A stretch of 64,000 bases of DNA from NCBI RefSeq assembly GCF_029873635.1, contig NC_080423.1, positions 95,265,191-95,329,190 on the forward strand. Reading direction: 5' to 3'. This document shows positions 1 to 12,400 of this stretch, one piece after another. The position numbers and the translations under genes were made by a program. Under the pieces are notes generated by a model. It saw only the letters and a list, made by a program, of their open reading frames with translations. It was not told the origin of the DNA and ran no database searches. The number at the start of each line of letters is the position of its first letter. Position 1 is the first letter of the stretch. This DNA is from Malania oleifera. Taxonomy: Eukaryota > Streptophyta > Magnoliopsida > Santalales > Ximeniaceae.

Positions 1-1867
1 CACCAATTAATTGTCAATCTAGGTGACAAAGGTCACCTAGTCATCTGACAAAAGTCGTCCAATTATCAATGGTAGGGCAAACAATGATGGTCATGAGACA
101 ACTATAATATTTGGACCATTAATAATAAGAAAACTGTCCATATTTATGACTGGACATTTATATGCTTTAAAATTATGACTCATAACTATTACTATGTTTT
201 AAGTATAATTTAGTTGTAACTCCAAGGGGAGAGTATAAATATATGATTTTTTTCAATTGTAATGTAACAAACAACCACATTCAACTCAATTCTCGCAATA
301 CAAACAACTATCAATTTGGCATTCACACCACTTTATCCTTTATTTCAATGTTTTATTGTTTCTGCTTCCCTAACTTTATCCCTTTCTCTTTCCCTCTCCT
401 TATCTCTTATAATGTAGTTTTGGTACCTCCCTTATTTTCTTTTCTCTTTCTACGATTTCTACGTCTTTTAGGATGCCTATCTTTACACCTTTGATGGGGG
501 TTGGCGAAACAAGTCAATTTTTAATCAATTCACCATCTACTCATCTCAACCATATCATAACTTCAAAAGGTGTTTGATTTTTATCAAATATCTTTTTTGT
601 CACACCTGAACAGGATACTTGTTTAAAAGAGTTCTTTAGAAAAATAGTCATAATTTCCCAATCTCAGTATTCGCACAGAGGCTTACAGGATGATTATTAA
701 ATGAAGTACATGATGAGCATCGCCTAAGCTAACCTTGTTTGGCATAAGGTAGATTATTTTGAGGTAAGGTGAATTATTTGCTGAAAAGTCACCGACATCC
801 CTAAGATAAGATGGAGAAACATTTAAGGTGAATAATGGAAGGTCACCCAGCCTAAGAGGTCACTTAATCACCAAGTGAGGTGAATGAATTATTACCAAGT
901 CGCCTTAGGGGTGAAAAGGGGAGGACGCCTAGGTGAAGTGAGCCACTCGTTGCTCAACCATCTGAAAAAATCATAAGTGGCCACCTAAACAAGAAAATTG
1001 TCCCAGTCACGTGTAATGGTTATTGTAAAGAGATCTCTCAATCAATTCAACACACATAATGTAATAGTTATGTACTAGAATAGCCTCAGCATCTTTTATC
1101 TCTTCGTCTCCTCCTGCCCTTAATTCATCCCCTCTTATTTGTCTTTTCTCCCCTCTTCTATTATAAATCTTTTCACCTTCCTATCATTCTCCCTTTACGA
1201 TTTTTATTATCATCTTTGTCCTTATGCTTGTGACCGAAATTGATATAATGACTTCATTCACGATTCATTCATAATCTCTCCATCTCAATCCTTTCCACAA
1301 TTCTAGAAAGTGAATTGTCCAAGTTTCTAATTGCCCAAGCAGAAGATCAAAGAAGCATCCCCAACAAGCTTTCCAACCCACACAAGAAAGCATTTTACAA
1401 GAAGAAAATTAAGTAGTGGTACGATCTATCATGCAAATCTCCAGCCTAATCATTTACAGCCTCTGACTAATCTGGCACGCCAAGAGGGGCAAGAAATTCA
1501 TGATAAGACATTGTAGAATTGGAAAAAATGAATCAGTGTACCTCAAGAAACTATCTCGGTGATGTAGTTGACTGCGACTAGTTTTACGGTATGTTAAATT
1601 TTCTTACAACGGGTGCCAATACGTGTTCCAGACCTTTGGTTTGAATTTGTATATAATTTATTCAAGATTTTAGATTTGGGTTTGGATTAAATTTGCATAA
1701 TATGTAATAAAAAATTATATTAAAATTTGTATAAATCTATCCAAATTCAAATATGAGGATAAAAAATCATACTCCCAGACACTACTTTATAGTGTCAAAT
1801 TGTTTTGAATTTTTTTATAAATTTAAATACAAAGACTTGAAATTTATAATCTCAAACATTATCCTTA

Positions 1868-2007
1868 GGCGATGTTTGATTTACAGCATCTTTCAAGATT
1901 TTCAAAAATGTGATGCTCATGACATTTTATTCTCACGTTTTTTTTTTTTGTTTTCATAAGAATCACATTCTCGTGGAAATCCTACTTTGCGAATCAAATT
2001 GTCCTCA
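1868..2007. mobile_element. MITE-like relic related to the element at 41804-42140
   Basis: The left end (gatgtttgatttacagcatc, then tttcaa.attttcaaaaatgtgatg) resembles the start of the 337-bp element in the segmental duplication (gtgtttggttcataatatct, then ttcttgaaaatgtgatg). The right end read in reverse (aatttgattcgcaaa) resembles the opposite terminus. The ends are diverged and no target duplication was found. Confidence 0.35.
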
Positions 2008-2423
2008 TTATTTTTGCTTTCAGACAACAATGCACCTATAATATAATATAATCACTCTATTATTATATTTTAAATAATAAATATTAAAATTTAAATTAAT
2101 ATAAATATTAATTATTTTTTGAATAAGAAAAAATAAATATATACAAAATGTTAATTAAAGATATAAATTATTTTTAAAATGTACATTAATAGTGTTAATA
2201 TTTATGTTAATTAATCTTTTAACTGACATTTGTAATTTAATGATAAAACTAATATTCTTATTATCTAATAAAAATTTAATATAATAATTAGTATTTAAGC
2301 AAATATATTGCCTTCTTATATTGATTAATTAATTAGTAAGTGTTAAATTTTTTTAATTTATAATTGTAGAAATTTTAGAATATAATTTTTATTTATTATG
2401 TATTTTTAATAGGATTTTGAATT

Positions 2424-2451
2424 AAAATATATATATATATATATATATATA
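2424..2451. repeat. TA dinucleotide microsatellite
   Basis: An uninterrupted run of about 13 AT units in AT-rich intergenic DNA. Confidence 0.9.
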
Positions 2452-3049
2452 ATCTCTTCCTCTATTATTTACACGTGTCAAGAATATAATTGTAAAGAAA
2501 ATATATAAATAACCCCTTTTTAAAACATCTTAAAAATAAATGCTTATTGCAAAAAACACTTGCACTTAGTGTCAATTAGTAATATTTTACACTTGAGTAC
2601 TATGTCAAAAAGTACTCTTCTAAATTATTTTTAAAAGACGTATATCTTCTGAAAACACACTCAGTATGCGGTTACAAATCACCCCTTAGAATACCAAATC
2701 TTAAATAAACTCAATAACCTCAGTCCATTAAAACTGAGTTTTGTAATAGCTGAAAAATAACCCCTTCCTCTCACTCATAGTTTACCCAGAGAAAAAAATA
2801 AGATAAAAATTTGAACAGCTGAATTTTACCCCATACAAATTTGGTGCACTCCCAATACTCCGACTCATCTTCTTTTTTGCAGCAGTTAAAAAATAGAACT
2901 ACAACTAAACAATTCAAAATTAAATTGTTAAAAGAGTCCACAACGTATAAATCGAATGGATTAAAAACCATAAAGAATATTAACGTTAAGGGCGTCAAAG
3001 CATCTGGCATATTCTCAATCCAATGATCATTTATATCACAATTAGCTTT

Positions 3050-3485
3050 TGAATGAACAACTCCCGTGTACAGAAATATTCGTCAAAGGAGGTTCCCCCC
3101 ATGTTACTCTTCACCGCCAGAGTACACAACCAAGCCCCTCTTCTCTTTCAGCTGCATTTTCCCATCAGATTTTGGCATTTCAAGCCTTTTTAAGACTGCC
3201 AAATGCGGCATTTGTGAGACTCTTTTGCTTTCGGCTTGGTCGGGAAGTAGATAAAATTCTCTTTCTTTTTTTTTATTTACCCAAAAAAAAAATAGAAATA
3301 CCTGCATGGAATTCAACACAGCAATCACATCCTTGTAATCATCATTGCCCCTCCCAGCCTTTGCTCAGGCGATTTCTTCCCAACCACAAAAAATGGTACT
3401 GGTCATCCGGACGTCAATGGTTCTAGAAACCCTAGATCGCTAGATTTTTTCCATACATTCCAGCAGCACCCGGATCATCACCTAC
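3050..3485 (-). other. Probable GAUT7 3' UTR
   Basis: This lies just downstream of the TAA at 3488-3486. It is less AT-rich than the DNA further left and carries an AATAAA-like signal on the minus strand near 3270-3277 (TTTATT on the plus strand). The real cleavage site is not visible. Overlapping short ORFs on both strands show no family I recognise. Confidence 0.35.
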
Positions 3486-6400
3486 TTACGAATTGACGTT
3501 GCACTCACTCATGAACTGATCCTCTTGTTTCAGGAACTGCTTCCAGTACGCTTTGTATTTTGGAATTCCCAGCTCAAGCCAGGGTTTCATTTTCCCATTA
3601 TAATGTAACACTGCAGCTTTCTTAATGGTTTTTATATCAAGCCCATAGTCATGACCCAGCCCCGACAGAACCCATGTACCATCAAGAGCATAAACTAGGC
3701 CTTGAAACGTCAGCAAGCTAGCAGGCAAGGAAGCAGGTCCAGGCAATCCATCCCCCATGCTCAGCTGCTGTTGTGTAGGAATATAAAGGCAAAAATTAGA
3801 ACTTTTAACAGTACAACGGATGTTTGCCATTGTTCTTACACAATCAAAATACCAAGCTAATGAACAACAGATAATTGAGAAACATGATTTGAGACAGGAT
3901 AAGCAAGGCTCGTCCCATTAAAAAGCAGTTTTCCCTTCAAGGGGTAGGAGGCCAAATGGGACAACAGAAAGGAGGAAATAAATAAAAAAATAAAAAATAT
4001 GGCCACCATTTCAAAACCCACTTACACCTAGCTTTCCCATATGGGCGGGACAAACAACCCAACCAACCCAAAACCACCAAACTAGACCTGGGTGATAATC
4101 TGATTCCATAGCATGATAAGTAAAATTTTGAACATAAAAGGATTGTGTTTGCAAACTTAACAAGAAATGGAAAGTAGTATTAAGAAAGAAACATTTCTTG
4201 GATCCAAATCAATGATTAAAACTTTTAGTCCCTATATACGTCATCAAAAACTGTAGCTATTAAAGAATGTTCATAAATAGATTGCATTCTATCAATTGGT
4301 TGTGAAAAAAATATAAACTTTGGCTTTAAAATGCAGTGTTAACACCTTCTATTTCATACTGAGCAAGTACCATAAGAAACTTGTCATTCCCATGAATATC
4401 AATCCATTGTCAATGAAAACATTAATGGTATATCTTCACACATTATTTGAGTGAAAATTCGTCGATTCATCCACATAGAATTAAACATATACGACAATCA
4501 ACTTTGAATTGTACAAATATATCAGCCCCAACTTGTGATTATTCTCATCCACATAAGTTGTCGATTGATTATTGATTGTTAAGCAGATTGCATAAACAAA
4601 TTCTTATCCATCATCCCACCATGACCTTGGTCCCTTCATGATTATCATAGACTAGCTTAAGAGTCAAAATTTAACCATCTAGCTAATAGAATGATAACAT
4701 CATCACAAGTCATGTAATAAAATTATTAATGATAAATTACTTTAATTTACGAAATTAGAGAATGCAGCATGTCGTATTTATCAACTTAGAGAAAGCGTAT
4801 GATAGGATACCTAGGGAAGTTCTATGGTATACTAATATCATTAATGATATGCATGAGGGAGTAGTGACTAGTGTTAGAAGTATAGGTAGAGAGACTAAAG
4901 AATTTCCCATCACAATAGATGTACATCAAGGGTCTGCTTTGAGACCTTATCGTTTTGCTTTGGTGATGGATGAACTTATTAGGAGTATCTAAAATGAGGT
5001 TCCATAGCGTATGTCGTTTGCAGATGATATTCTCTTAATTGATAAAACTAGGGGTGGAGTAGAATCTAAGTTAAAATTATGAAGAGAAGCTTTAGAATCT
5101 AGAAGCTTTAAGATAAGTAGAAATAAGACAAAATACATAAAATGTAATTTCAATAGTAGTAGGAGGAATATTGGAGATAAAGTTAAACTTGATGATGAAG
5201 AAATCAATAGCACTACTAGATTTCAATACCTTAGATCTATTATGCAAGCTAAAGAAGAAATTGAAGAAGATGTAATACATAGAGTTAAAACAAGTTAGGA
5301 AATATGGAGAAGTGCTTCGAGTATACTTAAAATCGTAAAATACTCTTATAACTAAAAGGAAAGTTTCATAGGACAATGTAAGACCAGCTATGCTATATAG
5401 ATTAGAATGTTGGGCAACTAAGAAACAACGTATCCAAAAAGTAAAAGCCACCGAGATGAGAATATTTAGATGGATGAGTGGTACAACATTAAAGGATAAA
5501 TTAAGAAATGAACATATTCGTGGTAAGTTCGGCATAACTTTGGTAGAAGATAAGATAAAGCAGGGACAAATCAGATGGTTTGGACATTTGCAATGTAGGT
5601 CACACAGTGCGCCAGTGAGAAAGAGTGAATTACTTACTGTAAGGGACAATAAAAGGGATAGGGGTAGACCTAAAATAACTTAGAATAAGATAATAAGAAT
5701 TTAATAGCCATAAATTTGTCAAAGGAAATTATCCATAATTGCATAAATTGGCAAAAAATGATTCATATAGCCGACCCCACCTAGTGGGACTAAAGGTTTG
5801 GTGGTGTTGTAGAAAATGAAGCATGCAATACAAAAAAGTGGAAATCAGCACCCAAATTTTCTAACACTATAACTAAGTTCAATAATTGCAGCAATTTTAT
5901 GCTACTAAAATTTATTAGTTAATGACTATATCATGTTATCAAAATTTTTAACTAGAATATCACAATCAAAATAGAACCCCATACAGAAAAACATCATTCT
6001 AGAGAGAGATGGACTGAGAAAGAAAATAAAGCATTTTATATACAAAAGTATGAATGTGTTAAGCATGTAAAACATTGTGCTTAACAAGAATAGTTACTTT
6101 TATAAGTTTGTTGATGTAAAAATATCCTAATATGTGCCTGCTCCAAGTACAATATTGTATTTAACAAAAATACTCTTTACTTTAAATTTGAAAACCCACA
6201 AAAAAAAAAACTATATGGGGCCACACGAAGTACGATATTTATTTTAAGTTAGCTTACACAAAAATACACTTATACTGGCCTTCACTAAGTACAATATTAT
6301 AAATTTATAAAAATAAAAAAAAAAATAACTGCTTTCTAAATTTGTTTTAAAATCTTCTTATATGAGCCAATAGTCCTATACCCTAGTTCCTAAGCAATGA

Positions 6401-9400
6401 TGATATTATCTACCCATCTCTCATAATGAATAAATTTGTATTCTACATGAAATGACATCTTCCTAAAACTAGACTAGTAGACTGCCAAAATAAAATACTA
6501 CATTTTCACCCATAAAATTCAATCAGGTGGCCTACGGAAAAAAAGAATAAAAAGATTTACTACTACAAATCCCACAATTCAAAGCTACCAGCTCCTACCC
6601 AGAAAAAATGAAAAATGAAAATAAAAACATTTTCATGCACAATTTTGAACAAATGATGTGAAGGGGAAAAAAGAATTTAAGTATACATCCATCCAAAGAA
6701 TTCAGCAATTTTAGCAAAAGCATACCAGTACAAAAGGGTTAACGCTGCTCTCGTAAGAAATCCAAATTCCATATAAAAGGATTGAGATTTCATCCTACTC
6801 ACATCTAAATGAATTATTAAATTTCATTTGATCTACACCCAACTTATAAAATAATTAAACAATTCAATTTAAACAAACTTGTATAATCCTATGCCAAGCA
6901 TTTTGCAGAGTTTTCAGCGTTTACCTAAACAAAACATGTACTTTTAACACGATTTGCCTTATTTAGCATTAACTTGTATATATGTCACGTGTACTGCAGT
7001 GCACATGATTACATGTGAATAAGCTTGTAAAATATTTTTATAATTCTTAATAAAGTCTATACACTATACCTTTTTTAAAAAATAATAATATATTGTCATA
7101 ATTAAATTTCCAAATATTAAATTAAGAATATTTAAAGTTATTTTAAAAAACTCATATTTTGTTTAAAACTGTTAAACACAAACATAGACATGAGATATTA
7201 TGATACCATGTATGATACAGGGAGACAACAAATCCTAAAGTATAGAACATGATACAATTGAAATGCTCCAACTAAAATTATGAGAAATATTAAATTTTAA
7301 TATTTATATAGAATTATATATAGAAATCAAATAAATACATGTGTGTATTTACATAAATTTTTCATTCTTTTTTGGTTTTGTGAAGAATCTTAATAAATGG
7401 CTTCTTTATTGAAAATATCAATGAGTTTATAACAATTTCTAAATTGTGATTTGATACCTAAAACCTATGTAATAGTTAATTTTGTTCACTTAGATCATTT
7501 TTAATTTCAATTAAATTCATTACATAAGAAGTACTTCTAGGTTTATAATTTTATTTCTAAAATTCATCCATTAAAATTTTAAGTAATTATTATCTAAACA
7601 ATGTTAAGATAGCAGAGGAATTCACCTATTTTATTGTGGAATGTACCTTTTATTTTTATAATACCATTGCTTTTATTTTAGTTTTCAATCAAATAGATTT
7701 TTTTACATTCAAATCTAAACCTATATGGGTCAAATTTACTTTCTTCTACAAATAGTTTTAAAAGATGGATGTTTTGTCCAAAAATAATTTACAATATTCG
7801 TGCTATTTTTTTATATTAAGTATAGAGTTTTCAACTAATGCCTTTTTATTGAATTATTATATTTGACAAACATTTTATTTTTTTTCGTTTTTTTGGCACA
7901 AGAATACCTTTATATAGGCCCACTGTAAATACATATAATTTTGCATAGACTTTTTAAGTCTACTCACAGAAAAATACCCCATAGAGGTCTTCCTCAATTC
8001 AATATTATATTCAATAAAAAAATTCTTTAATTTCTAAAATAGTTTATGTAAGGGCCTTTCTATTATCCTACCCTAAGCAATGACAATACCATCTTCCAAT
8101 CTTTCATTACGAAATAAATTTGCATTCTATGTGAAAAGATATCTTCCTAAAACTAGACTATTAAAACTGGAAAGCTATTATACTTTTACCTACGAATTTT
8201 TAATCAGATGACATAAGGACAAAATGCACCATAATTCAAAGCCATGAGTTAGAATAGACAAACTTGGGAGTAAAAAACCATTTTCACCACAATTTAATCA
8301 AATGAAATTAAGGCAAAAAGTATAAGTATATATCCATCAAAAGAATTCAGCACCCCTGTCAAAAGATATATTGATACAAATGGGTTAATATTGTTCACAT
8401 AAGAAATCTAAATTCCATATAACAGGGTTGGAATTTGAACTTCTTATAAAATAATAAAATAATTTAATTAAAAACAAAATTTTATAGTTCTGGGCCAATC
8501 CTTCTGCTACAGTTTCAGATTTGGTGCTTACCTAAAAATATCATGTGCTTCCAAGTTATAACTTGAACTTGCCTCATTTGCACATGCATCTTGACTAGCA
8601 TTTATAATTGCGCTTATAGTTTTGTTGTATATTTCTTATGCATGTTTCTACCTGAAAATATAAGTTTAAAACTAGAATTTTCAATAGGCATGTCTTTTAA
8701 CATGGTTTGGAGTAGGGTTCTCTTTCTTGTAGGAGTACCTTGTCCTCCAATTTTTGTACTCTCTCTCTCTCCATAATTGTCTTCATTTTCTCAAATTTTT
8801 TCTTGTCATTTCTCCATCGGCTAGAAATTCCTTTTTCTCTCCTAGCTTGTCCAACAAGACACTGCAAATGTTACCCTAGTTTTTATCCATTATCAAGAAA
8901 TGTGAAAAATGCAATGGACAATAATATATCTGACTATAACCCAGGCATATACATTGAAGCCTTGTGCACTAGGTATTTTTTCTCTCCTTTCAGCCCAAGC
9001 ATTAAATCTTAAAATTGGAATAGTAGCAGCTCAATATTGGATTCAGCCTCAAGCTGAAACAGGTGTTGGGTTCAGCTAGATTGACATTGAACTCAATCCA
9101 AGCCACTTTGAATTTTAACCCCATCAAAGGCATGCATGAAAGGAAATTAGGTAAAAGAAATATTCACTTACCTCTTGTACATATTTCCAGTAGGCATTAG
9201 TAACATTATGCTCCCTCCAACTGACCAGGTCAATTATATTCAATCCAGATATCCAAGCACAGGAACTTCCATCAAAGCCATTCTGACCCGTATAACTATT
9301 CAGCTGACCTAGCCTCACTCCACAAAAATTCACAGCACCATTTACCTTCCCATCCATGTCAAGATCCCACAGGGCTGACAAATCTTGTTGCACAACGATA

Positions 9401-12400
9401 TCATCATCCATAACCACAACTTTCTTCAAATTCTGGAATATCTCAGGAAGAAGATAATGTGAATGGGAAAAAACAGATAAGTACTCTGTTCTAGATCCGC
9501 TTTTGGGCAAATAATAGACACTCTGTAAGGAAACACGGAACTCCGCAGGCAACGACAGCTGCAACAAAGTTGCTTTGTCATGGTAGTTCAGATTAAGATC
9601 TTCAATGTTCAGCACCTGAACTGTCACTTCCTTGTAAGTATTTATTAAGAACCAAAGTTTCATGGCAAAGTAATTGTTTCGATCTGTCACAACATGAAAT
9701 ACCAGATTCCCACTTTCCTGAACAATGCAGGAAAACCTATCAGTGCCATCACCAAAATCAATGTGAAAATTTAAATCAAAACTGTTAATGCACATAAATG
9801 AAGGCAGTATACGCACTTTTGCATGCATTACAGTTGAATTGATCACTACTGACGACGCAAGCACATTACTTGAGAAAATAGCATAGTGTTGCAACATTGG
9901 ATCTGAATATTTCTCAGCTCGCAAGGGTTTCATATCGATCAAAGGAGATTTGAAGTATTCAACTGTTAATCTCATAGACAGGCAGTGAAGACTTTTTGGC
10001 ATAGTCTGGACGGCAAGTTGGAAAAGGTATGCACTCTGCTTCATGTGGAAGTCAGCCTCATCCTCAGTCATATCATATATTTGTCTTAATTTCTTGTCAA
10101 CATTATTACAATCCATAACAAAGGATTTAGCTCTGGCTATTGCAGCTTCCATCCGATTCGATTTCTTATCAATCCTAAAGGAACAGAAAATATTTTTTAG
10201 TGCTTCTGGGCACTCACAAAAGAATCTAACAATATGAATCCATGGCATGTGAAAACTAAGTGATGCATAGAAAAAGCTTTGCTAACTCAACAGAAGTAGC
10301 ATGAACCATGCAGCATAAAGGCCACCACAAGAAATGGCCCAAACTTAATGAGTGGTGGTCATGTCAACTCACACCAAAACATTGAATTTAGCTTTGGATA
10401 TCATATCAAATATTAGTCATAATTTCTTGTCAACATTATTACAATCTACATTCCACATGAACTGATTTAACTCTAGCTATTGAAGCTTCCATCCTGAGTG
10501 ATTTCTTTTCAATCCTAGAAGAACAGACAGCCAGTGAAAACTATGTGAGGCAAAATAACAGCTTTGATCAGTCAACAGTAATAGCATGAAACTTGCAGCA
10601 CAAGACCACTGCAACAAATGACCCAAACCTTGTGTATATTGTTGATATGTAAACGCACACCAAGGTAATTGAATTTAACTTTTTGTTGTGGAAGTTCCAG
10701 TGGCCCCAGGAAATGATTGTCTCAACAAAAGTCAATACCAATTTTTATTTCAAAAAAGAAAAGAAAAGAAAGACACCATAAGCAAAACAGGGAAATTATA
10801 AAAAGCAAAGATCTCACATGATTTAGAATCAAAATATTGTATATAAGATGCATATATTACAAGCACATACTTACACGTGACAATATAGTTCTCTTTTATA
10901 ATAGAGAAGAAAATACAACAAATATTTTAAGAAAACTTCCTTAGAAATAAAACAAAAAAATAAAAATAGAGGAAAACATCAAAACAGTATTGCCAACCAA
11001 TCAAGCTGAAGATCAAAAAGGACAACCATTTAAAACAACTAGGCCAAGGAAGCCCAAAACAATGCAATAGTGCGAATCCTAACCCAGAACACAGAGATGA
11101 AAACTGATACAAATCAAATAATAAGAAACATTTGTCAAAAATATTTGTGAACAATGTGGAAATAGCATCTAAAAATGACGATCAAACTTTTGATTGATCC
11201 AGTTATCCAGTACTTGGCGTCCTAGGGATGAAGGCATGGCATCTTGAATACCATTGAATTTTATTCAAAGAAAGCCTAGTACAAGCTAGCATTTGGCCCA
11301 TAAACTCAAAATGGCAAAACATTTCAGAGTTTCACTTTTATCATATTTGTTCACACCTAGAAAAGAGCACAATATACACTAAAAGCCAATCTATAATAAA
11401 CTACAAGGGGTGAAATTAAAATTTTGAAAATTTTAAATATTAGTGTCACTTAAATTTGCCAAGGATAGGATGGAAAAGCAGGAAAATTCCTATAAAAGTG
11501 GAAGTTTTGACATTTTTTTCTTTTTTTATAGCTGATAAACCTATATATTGTATCTCTGGATCAGCATTAAATCATCAGAGTTTGCGGAAAGGATGTGGGG
11601 AACAGCAAAAGTAAAAAGAGATGTCTATATATCAGTATAGCTTTTGTAGGTATCTTATGCTATCAAATATAATTTGTTAAATTAAACCAAAAAACCAACT
11701 TAATCAATTAAACTGGCCTATAATTATGAGCTTCAAGATACCAATAAATTTAAATAACAAATAATACCTAGTTAACTTGTCCAGAATATATCAAGCTTCT
11801 GTAAAATTTTAGAAAAATTGACCACTGTTATTTTCTGAATGAAATTCTTCAAAGTATTTAAATCATCCAATGTCTGTCTAAAATTACTGGAAATTCAAAA
11901 TATCCATTGAGATTTTGTAAAAGCATTACTCCCCGTGGGCTTTTGGTAACAAATTATAAGTTATCATACTCTGCATTTCATGAAAATTCAATAATCCCAA
12001 TGAAATTTAATGCAGCAAGCATGCAAAAGCAGAGATTGAGGGAGAAGAGGTGCATCTTTGTGCCTAAATATTGGACACTCACTAGGTGTAGCACCCATTG
12101 CCAGTATTGAAATGTGAGAAATATGTGCCTACGACCATTGACCATGCAACATGTACAGGCGCAGCAATTCAACTGAACAGATGTTTTCATCTACTATAAA
12201 TAAGAGAAAACTAAAAGGACATGAAAAAGGCAAAAAAACTTAATTAGGGTTTTAATTCTCAGTCAGGCAAGCTATCTGTAACGTTACAAGATGGAGCCAT
12301 TAAATAGGCTTCTCTTCCAAAAACTAAATAAGGAAACAGTATCAAATCCCTAAAAACTAAAACTTACAGATTAAACTCCAACAAACAAAATCACAAATTA

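Larger units (their letters stand above)
1..3050. other. AT-rich intergenic region, no gene recognised
   Basis: No coding exon is visible. The left end has a 9-bp inverted repeat (CTAGGTGAC / GTCACCTAG, 21-42), a TATA-like GTATAAATATATG at 232-244 and more GGTGA/TCACC words around 830-980, which may be old LTR debris. The rest is very AT-rich. A MITE-like relic and a TA repeat are listed separately. Confidence 0.4.

Noticed and set aside
3049-3426. 125-residue open frame on the plus strand
   Set aside because: No recognisable family. It lies in the probable GAUT7 3' UTR in antisense, and overlapping frames on both strands are equally open.
10927-11154. 75-residue hydrophobic frame in GAUT7 intron 6
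   Set aside because: Composition follows AT-rich intron sequence. No homology pattern and no splice context.
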